In this document: positions 7,018-14,977 of the stretch, one piece after another
Layout of the letters: each line of letters begins with the position of its first letter
Numbering within the stretch: position 1 is the first letter of the stretch
From: JASGKO01 sp049840595
GTDB lineage: Bacteria; Verrucomicrobiota; Verrucomicrobiia; Chthoniobacterales; Chthoniobacteraceae
Reading direction: 5' to 3'
Length of the DNA: 64,000 bases
Assembly (NCBI GenBank): GCA_049840595.1
Contig: JASGKO010000029.1
Coordinates: forward strand, 1-64,000
Notes under the pieces: model-generated
Database searches by the model: none
Seen by the model: only the letters and a program-made list of their open reading frames with translations
Told to the model about the DNA's origin: nothing
Position numbers and translations under genes: made by a program

Positions 7018-7452
7018 ATGACAGACCTAAAACAACACACCAAAGCGAAGTCCGAGGAGTTCACTCGCCAAGTAACATCCGACCCGCGTTGGAAGCTCGA
7101 AGACGAGTTGATGTGTCAGGTATTCGGCTTCACGCTGTATGGTTATGTGTTTGGGATTGGGCGAGTGCATTGTTTCATGGATGTCGAGGACATTCACACA
7201 ATCATCGTAGATCAGCTTGCTGGCCTAGGTATTGGCAGGAAGTATGTCGAGGGGTTGGTGCAAGCTGCCCACCAAGAGTTCATGACCAAAGACAATCAAT
7301 CGTGGCAGAACCGATTGATTGGTGTGGGACACTGGTACACTTTGAAGGAGGACATGAAAGTGCTGGTGGATTCCATCTTCATCAACACAGAAGCGCTCAG
7401 GAAGGTGATTGGGCCGCAGACTGGAGCACGGCCTTGGTGGAGGTTTTGGTGA
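7018..7452 (+). CDS. Cassette protein of unknown function, 144 aa
   Basis: ATG at 7018 is the first start after attC 13; the frame is open upstream only through the site and the 3' end of the preceding gene. The protein looks soluble, helical at both ends, with a glycine/aromatic middle (FGFTLYGYVFGIGRVH) and a tryptophan-rich end (RPWWRFW). No family recognised. The stop is 12 bp before attC 14. Confidence 0.68.
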   Translation: MTDLKQHTKAKSEEFTRQVTSDPRWKLEDELMCQVFGFTLYGYVFGIGRVHCFMDVEDIHTIIVDQLAGLGIGRKYVEGLVQAAHQEFMTKDNQSWQNRLIGVGHWYTLKEDMKVLVDSIFINTEALRKVIGPQTGARPWWRFW

Positions 7453-7464
7453 TGTGACCCTGTG

Positions 7465-7572
7465 GCCTAACACAGCGCTGGAGCCAACGCCGATTACGCC
7501 GGTCCGTTTCCGCTGCGGGTTTCCGGTTGACGTGAGTCACCGGCAGCGTGGCTCAGCTTTTGGTGGTTAGGC
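7465..7572 (+). repeat. attC site 14 (108-bp variant subtype)
   Basis: GCCTAAC 7465-7471; GTTAGGC 7566-7572; arms CTGGAGCCA and TGGCTCAG. Same subtype as attC 3. Confidence 0.88.
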
Positions 7573-7602
7573 GACTCGCCACGTTTCTCGTAAAACGAAG
7601 CC

Positions 7603-7881
7603 ATGAACCTTACCGAATTGAAGTCTGCCCTTGATGCCGCTGGCATCTCAGAGCGCGCTTATTCGTTCACGTCGGATGGCTGCGGCGAGGTTTATCGGAT
7701 TGCATCTATTCACGACCTGCTTGGCAACGGCTGGGAGGTTTATTACTCCGAACGAGGCAACAAGAATCGGCTGCTCATCTTTCGCTCCGAGGCCGAAGCG
7801 TGTGATGAGTTCCTGCGTTGGATTCTCGGTGATTCGACTACCCGCTGTTCCGCATTTCCTCAGTCCGCCGAGCGCAAATAA
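7603..7881 (+). CDS. Small cassette protein, possibly Imm59-like, 92 aa
   Basis: The protein begins with a helix (LTELKSALDAAGI) followed by a strand pattern and the segment NGWEVYYSERGNKN (about 42-55). It ends in a helix with EAEACDEFLRWIL. This helix-strand-GWEVYYSERG-helix layout resembles small predicted immunity proteins that I associate with Imm59, but the family name is from memory and uncertain. It has no signal peptide and no adjacent toxin. The last 15 residues look unstructured. Confidence 0.6.
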   Translation: MNLTELKSALDAAGISERAYSFTSDGCGEVYRIASIHDLLGNGWEVYYSERGNKNRLLIFRSEAEACDEFLRWILGDSTTRCSAFPQSAERK

Positions 7882-7891
7882 ACCCAATGTC

Positions 7892-7984
7892 GCCTAGCTA
7901 AGTGCTGCAGCGAACCCGGCGGGGGCGTCGTGGGTTCAATCGTTGCGTCCCGTGCGCCGGGGCGTTGAGCTTGGGTCGTTAGGC
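7892..7984 (+). repeat. attC site 15 (93 bp, degenerate left box)
   Basis: Left box GCCTAGC 7892-7898, right box GTTAGGC 7978-7984; right arm GCGTTGAGCTTGGG. Closely similar to attC 11, including the AAGTGCTGCAG arm. Confidence 0.85.
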
Positions 7985-7997
7985 CGTATCATACGCC

Positions 7998-8369
7998 ATG
8001 TCACAGTCCGCATCACAGGCAGCAGTGTTTTACAGAGATGTCGCAGCGGGGCGTCGAGTGTGGACCGTGAAGGATGACGGCGGCTTTCCTGCTCCGAAGA
8101 CTTCGGGTGGCGAGCGAGTGCAGCCATTTTGGTCGAGTCTTTCGCGAGTCGAGCGCATCATCAAGACCGTTCCCGCTTACGCGGGCTTTCGCCCGGCATT
8201 AGCGAGTTGGGAGGAGTTCCGTGACCGATGGATTCCGGGACTCACGAAGGATGGTTTGAAGATTGGCGTGAATTGGAGCGGCGCACGCGCGACAGGTTAT
8301 GACGTTGAGCCAGCAACGGTTCAGCGGGCAGTTGAGATTCAGATGGAGATTATCGAGAATGCGGTCTAA
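7998..8369 (+). CDS. DUF2750-like protein, 123 aa
   Basis: The layout fits DUF2750: an N-terminal helix with FYRDVAAGRRVWTVKDDGG (about 11-29), PFWSSLSRVERIIK (about 43-56), then WEEFRDRWIPGL, DGLKIGVNWSG and ATGYDVEP. The family is small and cytosolic, of unknown function, and common in accessory DNA. TAA at 8367-8369 overlaps the left box of the last, truncated attC. This is the final cassette before the chromosomal backbone. Confidence 0.75.
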   Translation: MSQSASQAAVFYRDVAAGRRVWTVKDDGGFPAPKTSGGERVQPFWSSLSRVERIIKTVPAYAGFRPALASWEEFRDRWIPGLTKDGLKIGVNWSGARATGYDVEPATVQRAVEIQMEIIENAV

Positions 8370-8420
8370 CCCAGCGCTGCCGCAAACCCGGCGGGGGCGT
8401 CGCTGTGGCAATCGTGGTGT
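8364..8420 (+). repeat. Truncated attC at distal end of array
   Basis: Left box GTCTAAC (8364-8370), arm GCTGCCGCAAACC and the CGGCGGGGGCGTCG centre are present. The similarity to other sites fades after about 8420, and no right arm or GTTAGGC box follows. The following sequence runs into the 3' end of der, so this marks the array/chromosome boundary. The end coordinate is approximate. Confidence 0.8.
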
Positions 8421-8461
8421 CCCTTGCTCCGTGTTCTCCGTGCCCTCGGGGGCTTGAATCC

Positions 8462-9835
8462 TTACTTCCCTTCCTTTTCCTTGTGGCCGCGGAACTGGAA
8501 GAGCACGGGCAAGCCACGATACGGGGCGTGTTCGCGGAGCTGGCCTTCCAGATATTTGCGGTAGGCGGGGGGCAGGGCATCGGGGTCGTTGACGAAGAAG
8601 AGGAAACGCGGGGTGACGATCGCCCCGGTATGTTTCTGCTCGACCTGGGTGGCATAGAGCACCTTGAAGCGTTTGCCGGAGCGGATGGGCGGGGGATTGG
8701 CGCTGAGCACGTCCTGCAGCATGCGGTTGAGCACGCCGGTGCCGATCTTTTGCTGCGCGTCGCGGCGCACGGTATCCATGGCGCGGAAGAGGTGGCCGAG
8801 GTTTTCGTTCGTCTTGGCGGAGACGAGAATCATCGGCGCGTAATCGAGGAAGAACAGCTCGGCCTTGAACTCCTCCAGCTTTTCCTCCAGCACTTCGCTG
8901 CGGGTCTTTTCGGAATGGGGCGCGGGCTTTGAGAGGTCCCACTTGTTGACGGCGATGAGGCACGGCTTCTTGTTTTCCTGGATGAGGCCCGCGATCTTTT
9001 TGTCCTGGGCGGTGATGCCCATGCTGGCGTCGATCACGAGCACGCACAGGTTGGCGCGCTCGATGCTTTTCTCGCTGCGCATGACGCTGAAGACTTCGAC
9101 CGAATTGTCCACCTTGCCGCGGGGACGAATGCCGGCGGTGTCGATGAGCACATAGTTCTTCTCGCCGCGCGAGTAGGGGATGTCCACCGCGTCGCGGGTG
9201 GTGCCGGAGATGGCGCTGACGAGGGTGCGCTTGTCTTCGAGAATGGCGTTGATGAGCGAGGATTTGCCGACATTGGCCGACCCACGAGGGCGACGGAAAG
9301 CGGCTTGGCGGCTTCTTCCGCGGCTTCATCCACGTACTCCGGCAGGCGTTCCTCGATGGCATCCACGAGCAGCGCGATGCCGCGCCCATGCTCGGCGCTG
9401 ATCGAGATCACGTCGGAAAAGCCGAGCCGGGAAAATTCCGCGGCATTGCTGGCGTGGCGGTCGTGGTCAATCTTGTTGGCCACCAGCAGGAGCGGGCGGT
9501 CCGAGCGGCGCAACTGGCGCGCGAGTCCTCCTGGTCCACGGGGGTGATGCCATCCTGCGCATCGACCACGAAGAGGATGAGATCCGAGGCGTGCATCGCG
9601 ATATCCGCCTCCGAGCGGACCTGCTCGCTGAAGCTTGGGTCGCCGTGCCGCCGATGCCGCCGGTATCCACGATGGAAAACGGGGCCTGCCCGAGCTTGCA
9701 GGTGGCAAAAATACGGTCGCGGGTCACGCCCGGCTGGTCGTGCACGATGGAGATTTTTCGTCCGGCGAGGCGGTTGAAAAGGGCGGATTTGCCGACGTTC
9801 GGTCTCCCGACGATGGCGACAGTTCTACTTGGCAT
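8462..9835 (-). CDS. der: GTPase Der (frameshifted)
   Basis: Double-GTPase ribosome assembly factor needed for 50S maturation. The N-terminal G1 (GRPNVGKSALFNRL), G3 (DTGGIGG), a second GTPase domain with DTAGIRPRG and NKWDLSK, and a C-terminal KH-like region with FVNDPDALPPAYRKYLE are all present. They lie in different frames, with breaks near 9645, 9525 and 9278. The last is in the second GRPN-VGKS loop, where one base is missing. Total span fits the usual length of about 455 aa. Because der is essential and every part is well conserved, sequence error is more likely than decay. The start overlaps the end of pgsA. Confidence 0.9.
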
Positions 9836-10449
9836 GGGCGTGTCCCTTCTTCCTGAAGCTGGCGGATTCCCTGCATCACATAGCCGATGCCGGAAAGCAG
9901 TGTAAATAAGCCGGCCAACATTACAGGGATGTCGAGAAATTCCAGTGGGAATTTCCAGCCGGCGAGATTGAGGGTGGTTTGAAAAAAATCGAGCTGCAAG
10001 AGGACGAGCGAAATGGCGACCATTTGCAGGGCCGTGGCGGCCTTGCCCAGCCAGGTCGGTTTCACATGCACATTGCCGATGAGGTAGTGCAGGATGAGGA
10101 AGCCGATCACCACCACCGCGTCGCGGGTGATGACCAGCACCGGGAACCAGGTGGGCAGTTCGTAGCTCCAGTTGCTTACGCTCAAGGTGATGATGGCGCT
10201 GAGGAGCAGGCCCTTGTCGGCAATCGGGTCGAGCACCACGCCCAGCTTGCTGCGCTGGTTGTAGCGGCGGGCGATGTAGCCATCGAGCCCGTCGCTGGCC
10301 GAGGCGAGCAGGAAGGCGAGGATCGCCGCAAAGCGCTGCCAGTCCTGCGGATGCCCTTTTTGGACGCCCTTGCCATAATAGATCACCATCATCACGAAAA
10401 CCGGGATGAGTAAGATGCGTGCGCAGGTGATTTTGTTGGCCGTGGTCAT
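9825..10449 (-). CDS. pgsA: CDP-diacylglycerol-glycerol-3-phosphate 3-phosphatidyltransferase
   Basis: Makes phosphatidylglycerol phosphate in the inner membrane. The full CDP-alcohol phosphotransferase signature is visible as DG-xx-AR-x8-G-xxx-D-xxx-D, starting at DGYIAR and ending at DPIADK, with about five TM segments around it. As given, the frame runs past the family's normal end into der. Removing one G from the GGG near 9845 gives an end of QLQEEGHAHAK and a TAG that overlaps the der start by 11 bp. I use that as the likely true end. Confidence 0.88.
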
Positions 10450-10528
10450 GGCGGGTTGTTCAGTAAGCGGTGAATCGGCCCCGAAAGCAACCCGGCAATT
10501 TATGGGGAGCGAAGTCTCAGCAAAGTAT

Positions 10529-10704
10529 CATTTAGGATTTAGCATTTAGGAAGGTGTGGAAATGGCCTTCGGCGTGGCGCTTGTCTCCCGACGATCCTTG
10601 CTCGTGAAGGAAGGGGATTAGCGATTGATTGGCAGAAACAACGAACCGCACGGCCACTGGCTGTCTCTGGTGCCGCAGGCCACATTTACACCTTCCTAAA
10701 TGTT
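10529..10704. repeat. Palindromic interspersed element, copy A (long, diverged)
   Basis: The left end CATTTAGGATTTAGC is followed by ATTTAGGAAGGTGT, which pairs with ACACCTTCCTAAAT at the right end (10689-10702). The GGAAATGGCC stretch after the left arm is shared with the other copies at 28258 and 39768. This copy has a longer centre and a shortened right arm. It lies between opcA and pgsA. Confidence 0.75.
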
Positions 10705-10717
10705 AATTGGATCTCCC

Positions 10718-11782
10718 CTACATGATCGACTCGCAGGCGGCGAGGGCGCGCAGGTAAACCTGGTGGCGTCCGCCGCGCATCAGCTCTTCATCGAGCAGGG
10801 TGGAGACATCGTCCTTCCCGGCCGGGACCAGGTGCACGAAATGACGGCCATCGGGCAGGGTCACCTCGGTGTCCATGAAGATGGAATCCTTCTTGTGCGT
10901 GGCGCTGAAACTGAACTGGTCGTGGCCCAGCTTGCAGGAAGACACGGGCGCGCCTTCCGCGGCGGTGAGCTGGACCGCGATGCGACCTTTCTCACTGCCA
11001 AATTGATAGCCGTCCACGGTCTTGCCGTGCAGCTTCCACTTCAACTGGGCGGCGAGCCAGCCCAGGAGGAGGATCGCCGTCGAGCGGCTGTCGGGGGCGT
11101 GGGTGATCTCCACTTTCTCGATATTCGGCAGCTCGGCGGCGTTGTCGGGATGATCGAACATCTGCGCCAGCGCCCAGCGGAAATGGAGCAGGCGCGTCCA
11201 GTTGAGATCGCACATCACGAGGCGGCACTTGATGCGGCTGAGCGAGCTGCGCAGGCGGGCAAACTGCACCTGGGGATCGCTCCAGGCGCGGCTGTCGAAG
11301 ATGAGCCGGTCCACCCAGGCCCAGAGGCGCTCGTCGAGCACCTGCGGGAAATCCTCGCGCCAGAACAGCACCAGCGGCAGGTCCGAATCGAGGTGCGAGA
11401 ACACGATGTTGCGCACGATTTGCTGCGAGGGCCCTTCGATGAGAAACGAGATCTGCTCGCAGCACACCTGCTTGCCGCCGGAGCGGCTCACATGGCAGTG
11501 CGCGCTGATCCACGCCTGCACGCGGCGCTCTTTCGAGTCCGCGTCGGCGGCGATGAGGATCGCGCGGCAGGCATGGTCTTTGGTGAACTCGGCAATCAAG
11601 GCCGTGTTCTCGTCCATCGCCCTGGCGCCCCGGCAGAAGATCGCGAAATTCGTCAACGACGCGCGCGTCTTGGTGCCGCCGTCCGCGTCCCAGAGCTTCT
11701 TCAGCTCCTTGTCAATTTTTCCAATCTCCACCGGCATGCCGGCGGAGGTGATCTCAGCCACAGAAGAAGGGGAGTCTGACAT
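10718..11782 (-). CDS. opcA: Glucose-6-phosphate dehydrogenase assembly protein OpcA
   Basis: A 354-aa cytosolic protein directly downstream of zwf (12-bp gap). OpcA-family proteins activate or assemble glucose-6-phosphate dehydrogenase in cyanobacteria and actinobacteria. Visible family features include RASLTNFAIFC near residue 40, the SHLDSDLPLVLFWRED segment (about 127-142) and a C-terminal part with LLGWLAAQLKW. The reading frame is intact. The pairing with zwf strongly supports the call and implies co-transcription. Confidence 0.88.
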   Translation of the reverse strand: MSDSPSSVAEITSAGMPVEIGKIDKELKKLWDADGGTKTRASLTNFAIFCRGARAMDENTALIAEFTKDHACRAILIAADADSKERRVQAWISAHCHVSRSGGKQVCCEQISFLIEGPSQQIVRNIVFSHLDSDLPLVLFWREDFPQVLDERLWAWVDRLIFDSRAWSDPQVQFARLRSSLSRIKCRLVMCDLNWTRLLHFRWALAQMFDHPDNAAELPNIEKVEITHAPDSRSTAILLLGWLAAQLKWKLHGKTVDGYQFGSEKGRIAVQLTAAEGAPVSSCKLGHDQFSFSATHKKDSIFMDTEVTLPDGRHFVHLVPAGKDDVSTLLDEELMRGGRHQVYLRALAACESIM

Positions 11783-11794
11783 AAAACAAAGAGG

Positions 11795-13326
11795 TTAGAA
11801 TTTTCTCCAGGCGCGACCGTCGCGTTCCAGCAGGGCATCGGCTTCCGCCGGGCCCCAGGAGCCCGCGGAGTATTCGAAGAGGCCGGGGGGCTGGGCCGAT
11901 TTGTGCCAGGCGTCTTCGATCGTATCGATAAAGCGCCAGGCCTGCTCCACTTCGTCGCGGCGGGCGAAGAGGGTCGCGTCGCCGCTCATGGCGTCGAGCA
12001 ACAGGCGTTCGTAGGCTTCCGGGCTGGCCTTGCCGAAGGAGGTGCCGTAGCGGAAGTCCATCTTCACCGGCTCGATGCGCACCGAGGCGCCGGGGATTTT
12101 CGACTGCATACGCAACGATACGCCCTCATCGGGCTGAATGCGAATGACGAGCACGTTCTGGCCGACCTTGGTGCCTTCCTTGTTGAAGAGGACCGAGGGC
12201 GCGCTCTTGAAGGTGACGGCGATTTCCGTCCCGCCCTTGGGCAGGCGCTTGCCCACGCGCACGTAGAACGGCACGTCGGCCCAACGCCAGTTGTCGATCA
12301 TGATGCGGAGCGCGACGAAAGTCTCGGTCATCGACTGCGGGCTGACGCGGTCTTCCTGGCGGTACGCGGGACATCCTTGCCATTGATCGCACCGGCGCTG
12401 TACTGGCCGCGCACGACATTCGTGCCCACCACATCACCCACGATTGGGCGCAGGGAACGGAGGACCTTCACCTTCTCGTCGCGGATGCTGTCGGCGGTGA
12501 GATCGGTTGGCGGTTCCATCGCGGTGAGGCAGAGGAGCTGGAGCAGGTGATTCTGCACCATGTCGCGGAGCGCGCCGGAGCCCTCGTAATACGGTCCACG
12601 ACCTTCCACGCCGAGCGGCTCGCTGGCGGTGATCTGGACGTGATCGATGTGGTGGGAGTTCCAGAGCGGCTCGAAGATGGCATTGGCAAAGCGCAGCACC
12701 ATCATGTTCTGCGCGGTTTCCTTGCCGAGGTAGTGATCGATGCGGAAGGTTTCCTTTTCCGAGAAGGTGCGGGCCACCACGCCGTTGAGCTCCTGGGCGC
12801 TCGGCAGGTCGGTGCCGAAGGGCTTTTCCACGATCACGCGGGACCAGCTTCCCTCGGTGGTTTTGTTCAAGCCGGCGCCTTTGAGTTTTTCGAGAATGCC
12901 CTCGAACTCGGACGGCGCGACCGAGAGATAAAAGAGGCGGTTGCCGGCGGTGCCGCGCTCGGCGTCGATCTGGTTCAGCTTGTCGGCGAGGCGCTTGTAG
13001 CCGTCCTCGTCGCCAAATTCGCTGCGATGGTAATAGAGGCCGCTGGCGAAGCCCTGCCACAGCTCGTCCTTCACCGTCTGGCGGGAGAATTTCCTCGTCG
13101 CTTCCTCCATCTCCGTGCGGAACACCTCGTCCGTCTTGTCCCGGCGCGCAAAGCCCACGACCGTGGTCGCGGCAGGGAGGTCGCCATCGGCCGTGAGATT
13201 GTACAGGGCGGGAATGAGCTTGCGATGAGTGAGGTCGCCCGTGGCGCCGAAAATCACAATCGTGCAAGGCTGCGGCATCGTCCGGCTGGCCAGTCCTTCA
13301 CGAAGTGGGTTTGAGGTGGTTTGCAT
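11795..13326 (-). CDS. zwf: Glucose-6-phosphate 1-dehydrogenase (one frameshift)
   Basis: First enzyme of the oxidative pentose phosphate pathway. IFGATGDLTHRKLIPAL (about 25-41) forms the NADP-binding start and RIDHYLGKE is the substrate-binding and active-site signature. The frame breaks near 12367, where one G is missing after NGKDVP; the next frame continues MTETFVALRIMIDNWRW to the normal C-terminus. The combined length of about 510 aa is typical. The 214-bp gap upstream (13327-13540) holds no gene that I can support and may contain the promoter. Confidence 0.9.
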
Positions 13327-13540
13327 GGGCGGTTATTCTGTCGGGGACCGCTCTTTTCGGCAACTCGAATTGTCTCTTTCTTTCACGGTTTTATTGATCG
13401 TTTTGATGAAAAATATGAATGGTAGTGCAAAAGGTGATTCGCCGCGTTTCTCAAAATGATGATTTCCCGATTCGCGAAATCCGCGGTTTAAAAAAACGCC
13501 ACGCGGGACGCGCGGGCTCCCCGGAGTCTGGTGGAACCGT

Positions 13541-14941
13541 TCAGGGGAGGAGATCGGTGCCGTTTTTTGTCGGCTCGGCGAGTTCCGGGGCGGTGATGGC
13601 GCGGGTGATTTGTTCGACGGGGGCGGGGGATTCCAGCGTCTCGCCTTCGGGGGCGGCGTGGAGGGCCTCGAATTTCCGGGCGCTGACCAGGACGCGGGAT
13701 TCGAGGGAGCCGATGGCTTTGTTGTAGGCGCCGACGGCCTGGTTGAGATTCTTGCCGACGCTGATGAGGTGCCCGCTCATGTCGGAAAGGCGCTTGTAGA
13801 GTTCGCGACCGAGGGCGCTGATTTCCTGCGCGTTCTTGGCGAGATGCTGCTGACGCCAGCCGTAGAAAATCGCCTTGAGGAGCGCGATGAGGGTGGTGGG
13901 CGTGGCGAGGACCACTTTGCGATCGGCGGCAAATTCGATGAGCGCGGGGTCCTGTTCCAGGGCGGCGCTGAAGAACATCTCGCCGGGGACGAAGAGCACC
14001 ACGAACTCGGGCGCGGGCTGGAATTGCTCCCAATAAGCCTTGCGTCCCAGCTCTTCCACGCGCTCGCGCACATGGGCCGCATGCCGCTTCAAAAAAGTCT
14101 GCCGCGTAAGTTCTTCCTGCGCCTCCAGCGCTTCCAGATAGGCACTGAGCACGGCCTTGGAATCGACGACGATGGTTTTTTCACCGGGCAGTCTTACGAC
14201 CAGATCGGGACGATAACGCTGGTCTTCCTGGGCGGTGGAAACCTGCTCGGAGAAATCGCAGTGCTCCAGCATACCGGCCAGTTCCACCACGCGGCGGAGC
14301 TGCACTTCGCCCCAGCGCCCGCGGACATTGGGCGCGCGCAGGGCCCGGGCAAGGTTGCCGGTTTCGTCGCGCAATTCCTTTTGCGTATCCATCAGCGAAC
14401 GCACTTGCGTGGTCAGCGATTCGTAAGCGCCCGCGCGGGTCTTTTCGATTTCCTGGATCTTCGCATCCACTTTTTCCAGCGAATCGCGGACGGGCTTGAC
14501 CAGTTCGCCGATAGCCTGCTGGCGCTTTTCGAGGTCGCCTTTGGCGGCTTCCTGGTATTCCGCGAGCTTCGTTTTGGCGAGGTCGAGGAAGGACTGGTTG
14601 TTCGCCCGCAACGCCTCGCTGGAAAGCGTGGTGAAGGCATCGGAGAGCCGGGCGCGAGCTTCTTCCAGCAGGGTCAATTTTTCCGCGGTGGCCTTGCGTT
14701 CCTCTTCGAGGCGGACGCTCAGGGCCGAATGCTCCCTGGCCAGCGCGGCGGAGGTTGCCCGCTCGGCCTCCAGCTTTTGTTCCAGGCCGGAAAGCTGGGC
14801 GAGCTTCTCCTTGAGCACCGCGATCCCGGCCTGCTGCTCCGCGCGCTCGGCGGCGCTTTTCCCGCGCAGCCAGAGCGCAATCAGTGCGCCGCCCGCCACC
14901 GCCCCTGCTGCAAAACCGAAGATCAACGTGAGATCAGCCAT
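13541..14941 (-). CDS. rmuC: DNA recombination protein RmuC
   Basis: A 466-aa intact protein. An N-terminal membrane anchor (about residues 4-23) precedes a long coiled coil rich in E, A, K and L (about 28-215). The RmuC nuclease-like domain follows, with GRWGEVQLRRVVELAGM, VVDSKAVLSAYLEAL and FVPGEMFFSAAL. RmuC limits recombination-dependent inversions; the domain is related to restriction-type nucleases. The C-terminal 60 residues are a low-complexity tail. It ends 214 bp from the zwf start. Confidence 0.88.
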   Translation of the reverse strand: MADLTLIFGFAAGAVAGGALIALWLRGKSAAERAEQQAGIAVLKEKLAQLSGLEQKLEAERATSAALAREHSALSVRLEEERKATAEKLTLLEEARARLSDAFTTLSSEALRANNQSFLDLAKTKLAEYQEAAKGDLEKRQQAIGELVKPVRDSLEKVDAKIQEIEKTRAGAYESLTTQVRSLMDTQKELRDETGNLARALRAPNVRGRWGEVQLRRVVELAGMLEHCDFSEQVSTAQEDQRYRPDLVVRLPGEKTIVVDSKAVLSAYLEALEAQEELTRQTFLKRHAAHVRERVEELGRKAYWEQFQPAPEFVVLFVPGEMFFSAALEQDPALIEFAADRKVVLATPTTLIALLKAIFYGWRQQHLAKNAQEISALGRELYKRLSDMSGHLISVGKNLNQAVGAYNKAIGSLESRVLVSARKFEALHAAPEGETLESPAPVEQITRAITAPELAEPTKNGTDLLP

Positions 14942-14977
14942 GAAGACAGGTGCGGGATGGACGAAACGCAGCGCTGC

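Larger units (their letters stand above)
1..8420 (+). mobile_element. Integron gene-cassette array (about 15 complete cassettes, no integrase in window)
   Basis: Small + strand reading frames alternate with structured sites that begin with RYYYAAC-like and end with GTTRRRY-like boxes. Inner arms such as CTGCAGCGA and TCGCTGAG pair except for one extra G, the extrahelical base expected of attC sites. Sites at 88, 561, 910, 1396, 1921, 2526, 3047, 3607, 4256, 4766, 5402, 6911, 7465 and 7892 are complete or nearly so; 6254 keeps only the right box and 8364 is truncated. High similarity between sites suggests a sedentary chromosomal integron. The site orientation places attI and intI to the left of base 1. 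Without an integrase in view, a cluster of attC sites lacking an integrase remains possible. Confidence 0.9.

Noticed and set aside
1..8420. Regularly spaced repeats suggesting a CRISPR array
   Set aside because: The repeats are 91-161 bp imperfect palindromes with variable centres, and the spacers contain genes. This is an attC array.
8462..9835. der as a true pseudogene
   Set aside because: All motifs are intact on both sides of single-base shifts and the gene is essential. The same pattern occurs in many other essential genes, so sequence error is more likely.
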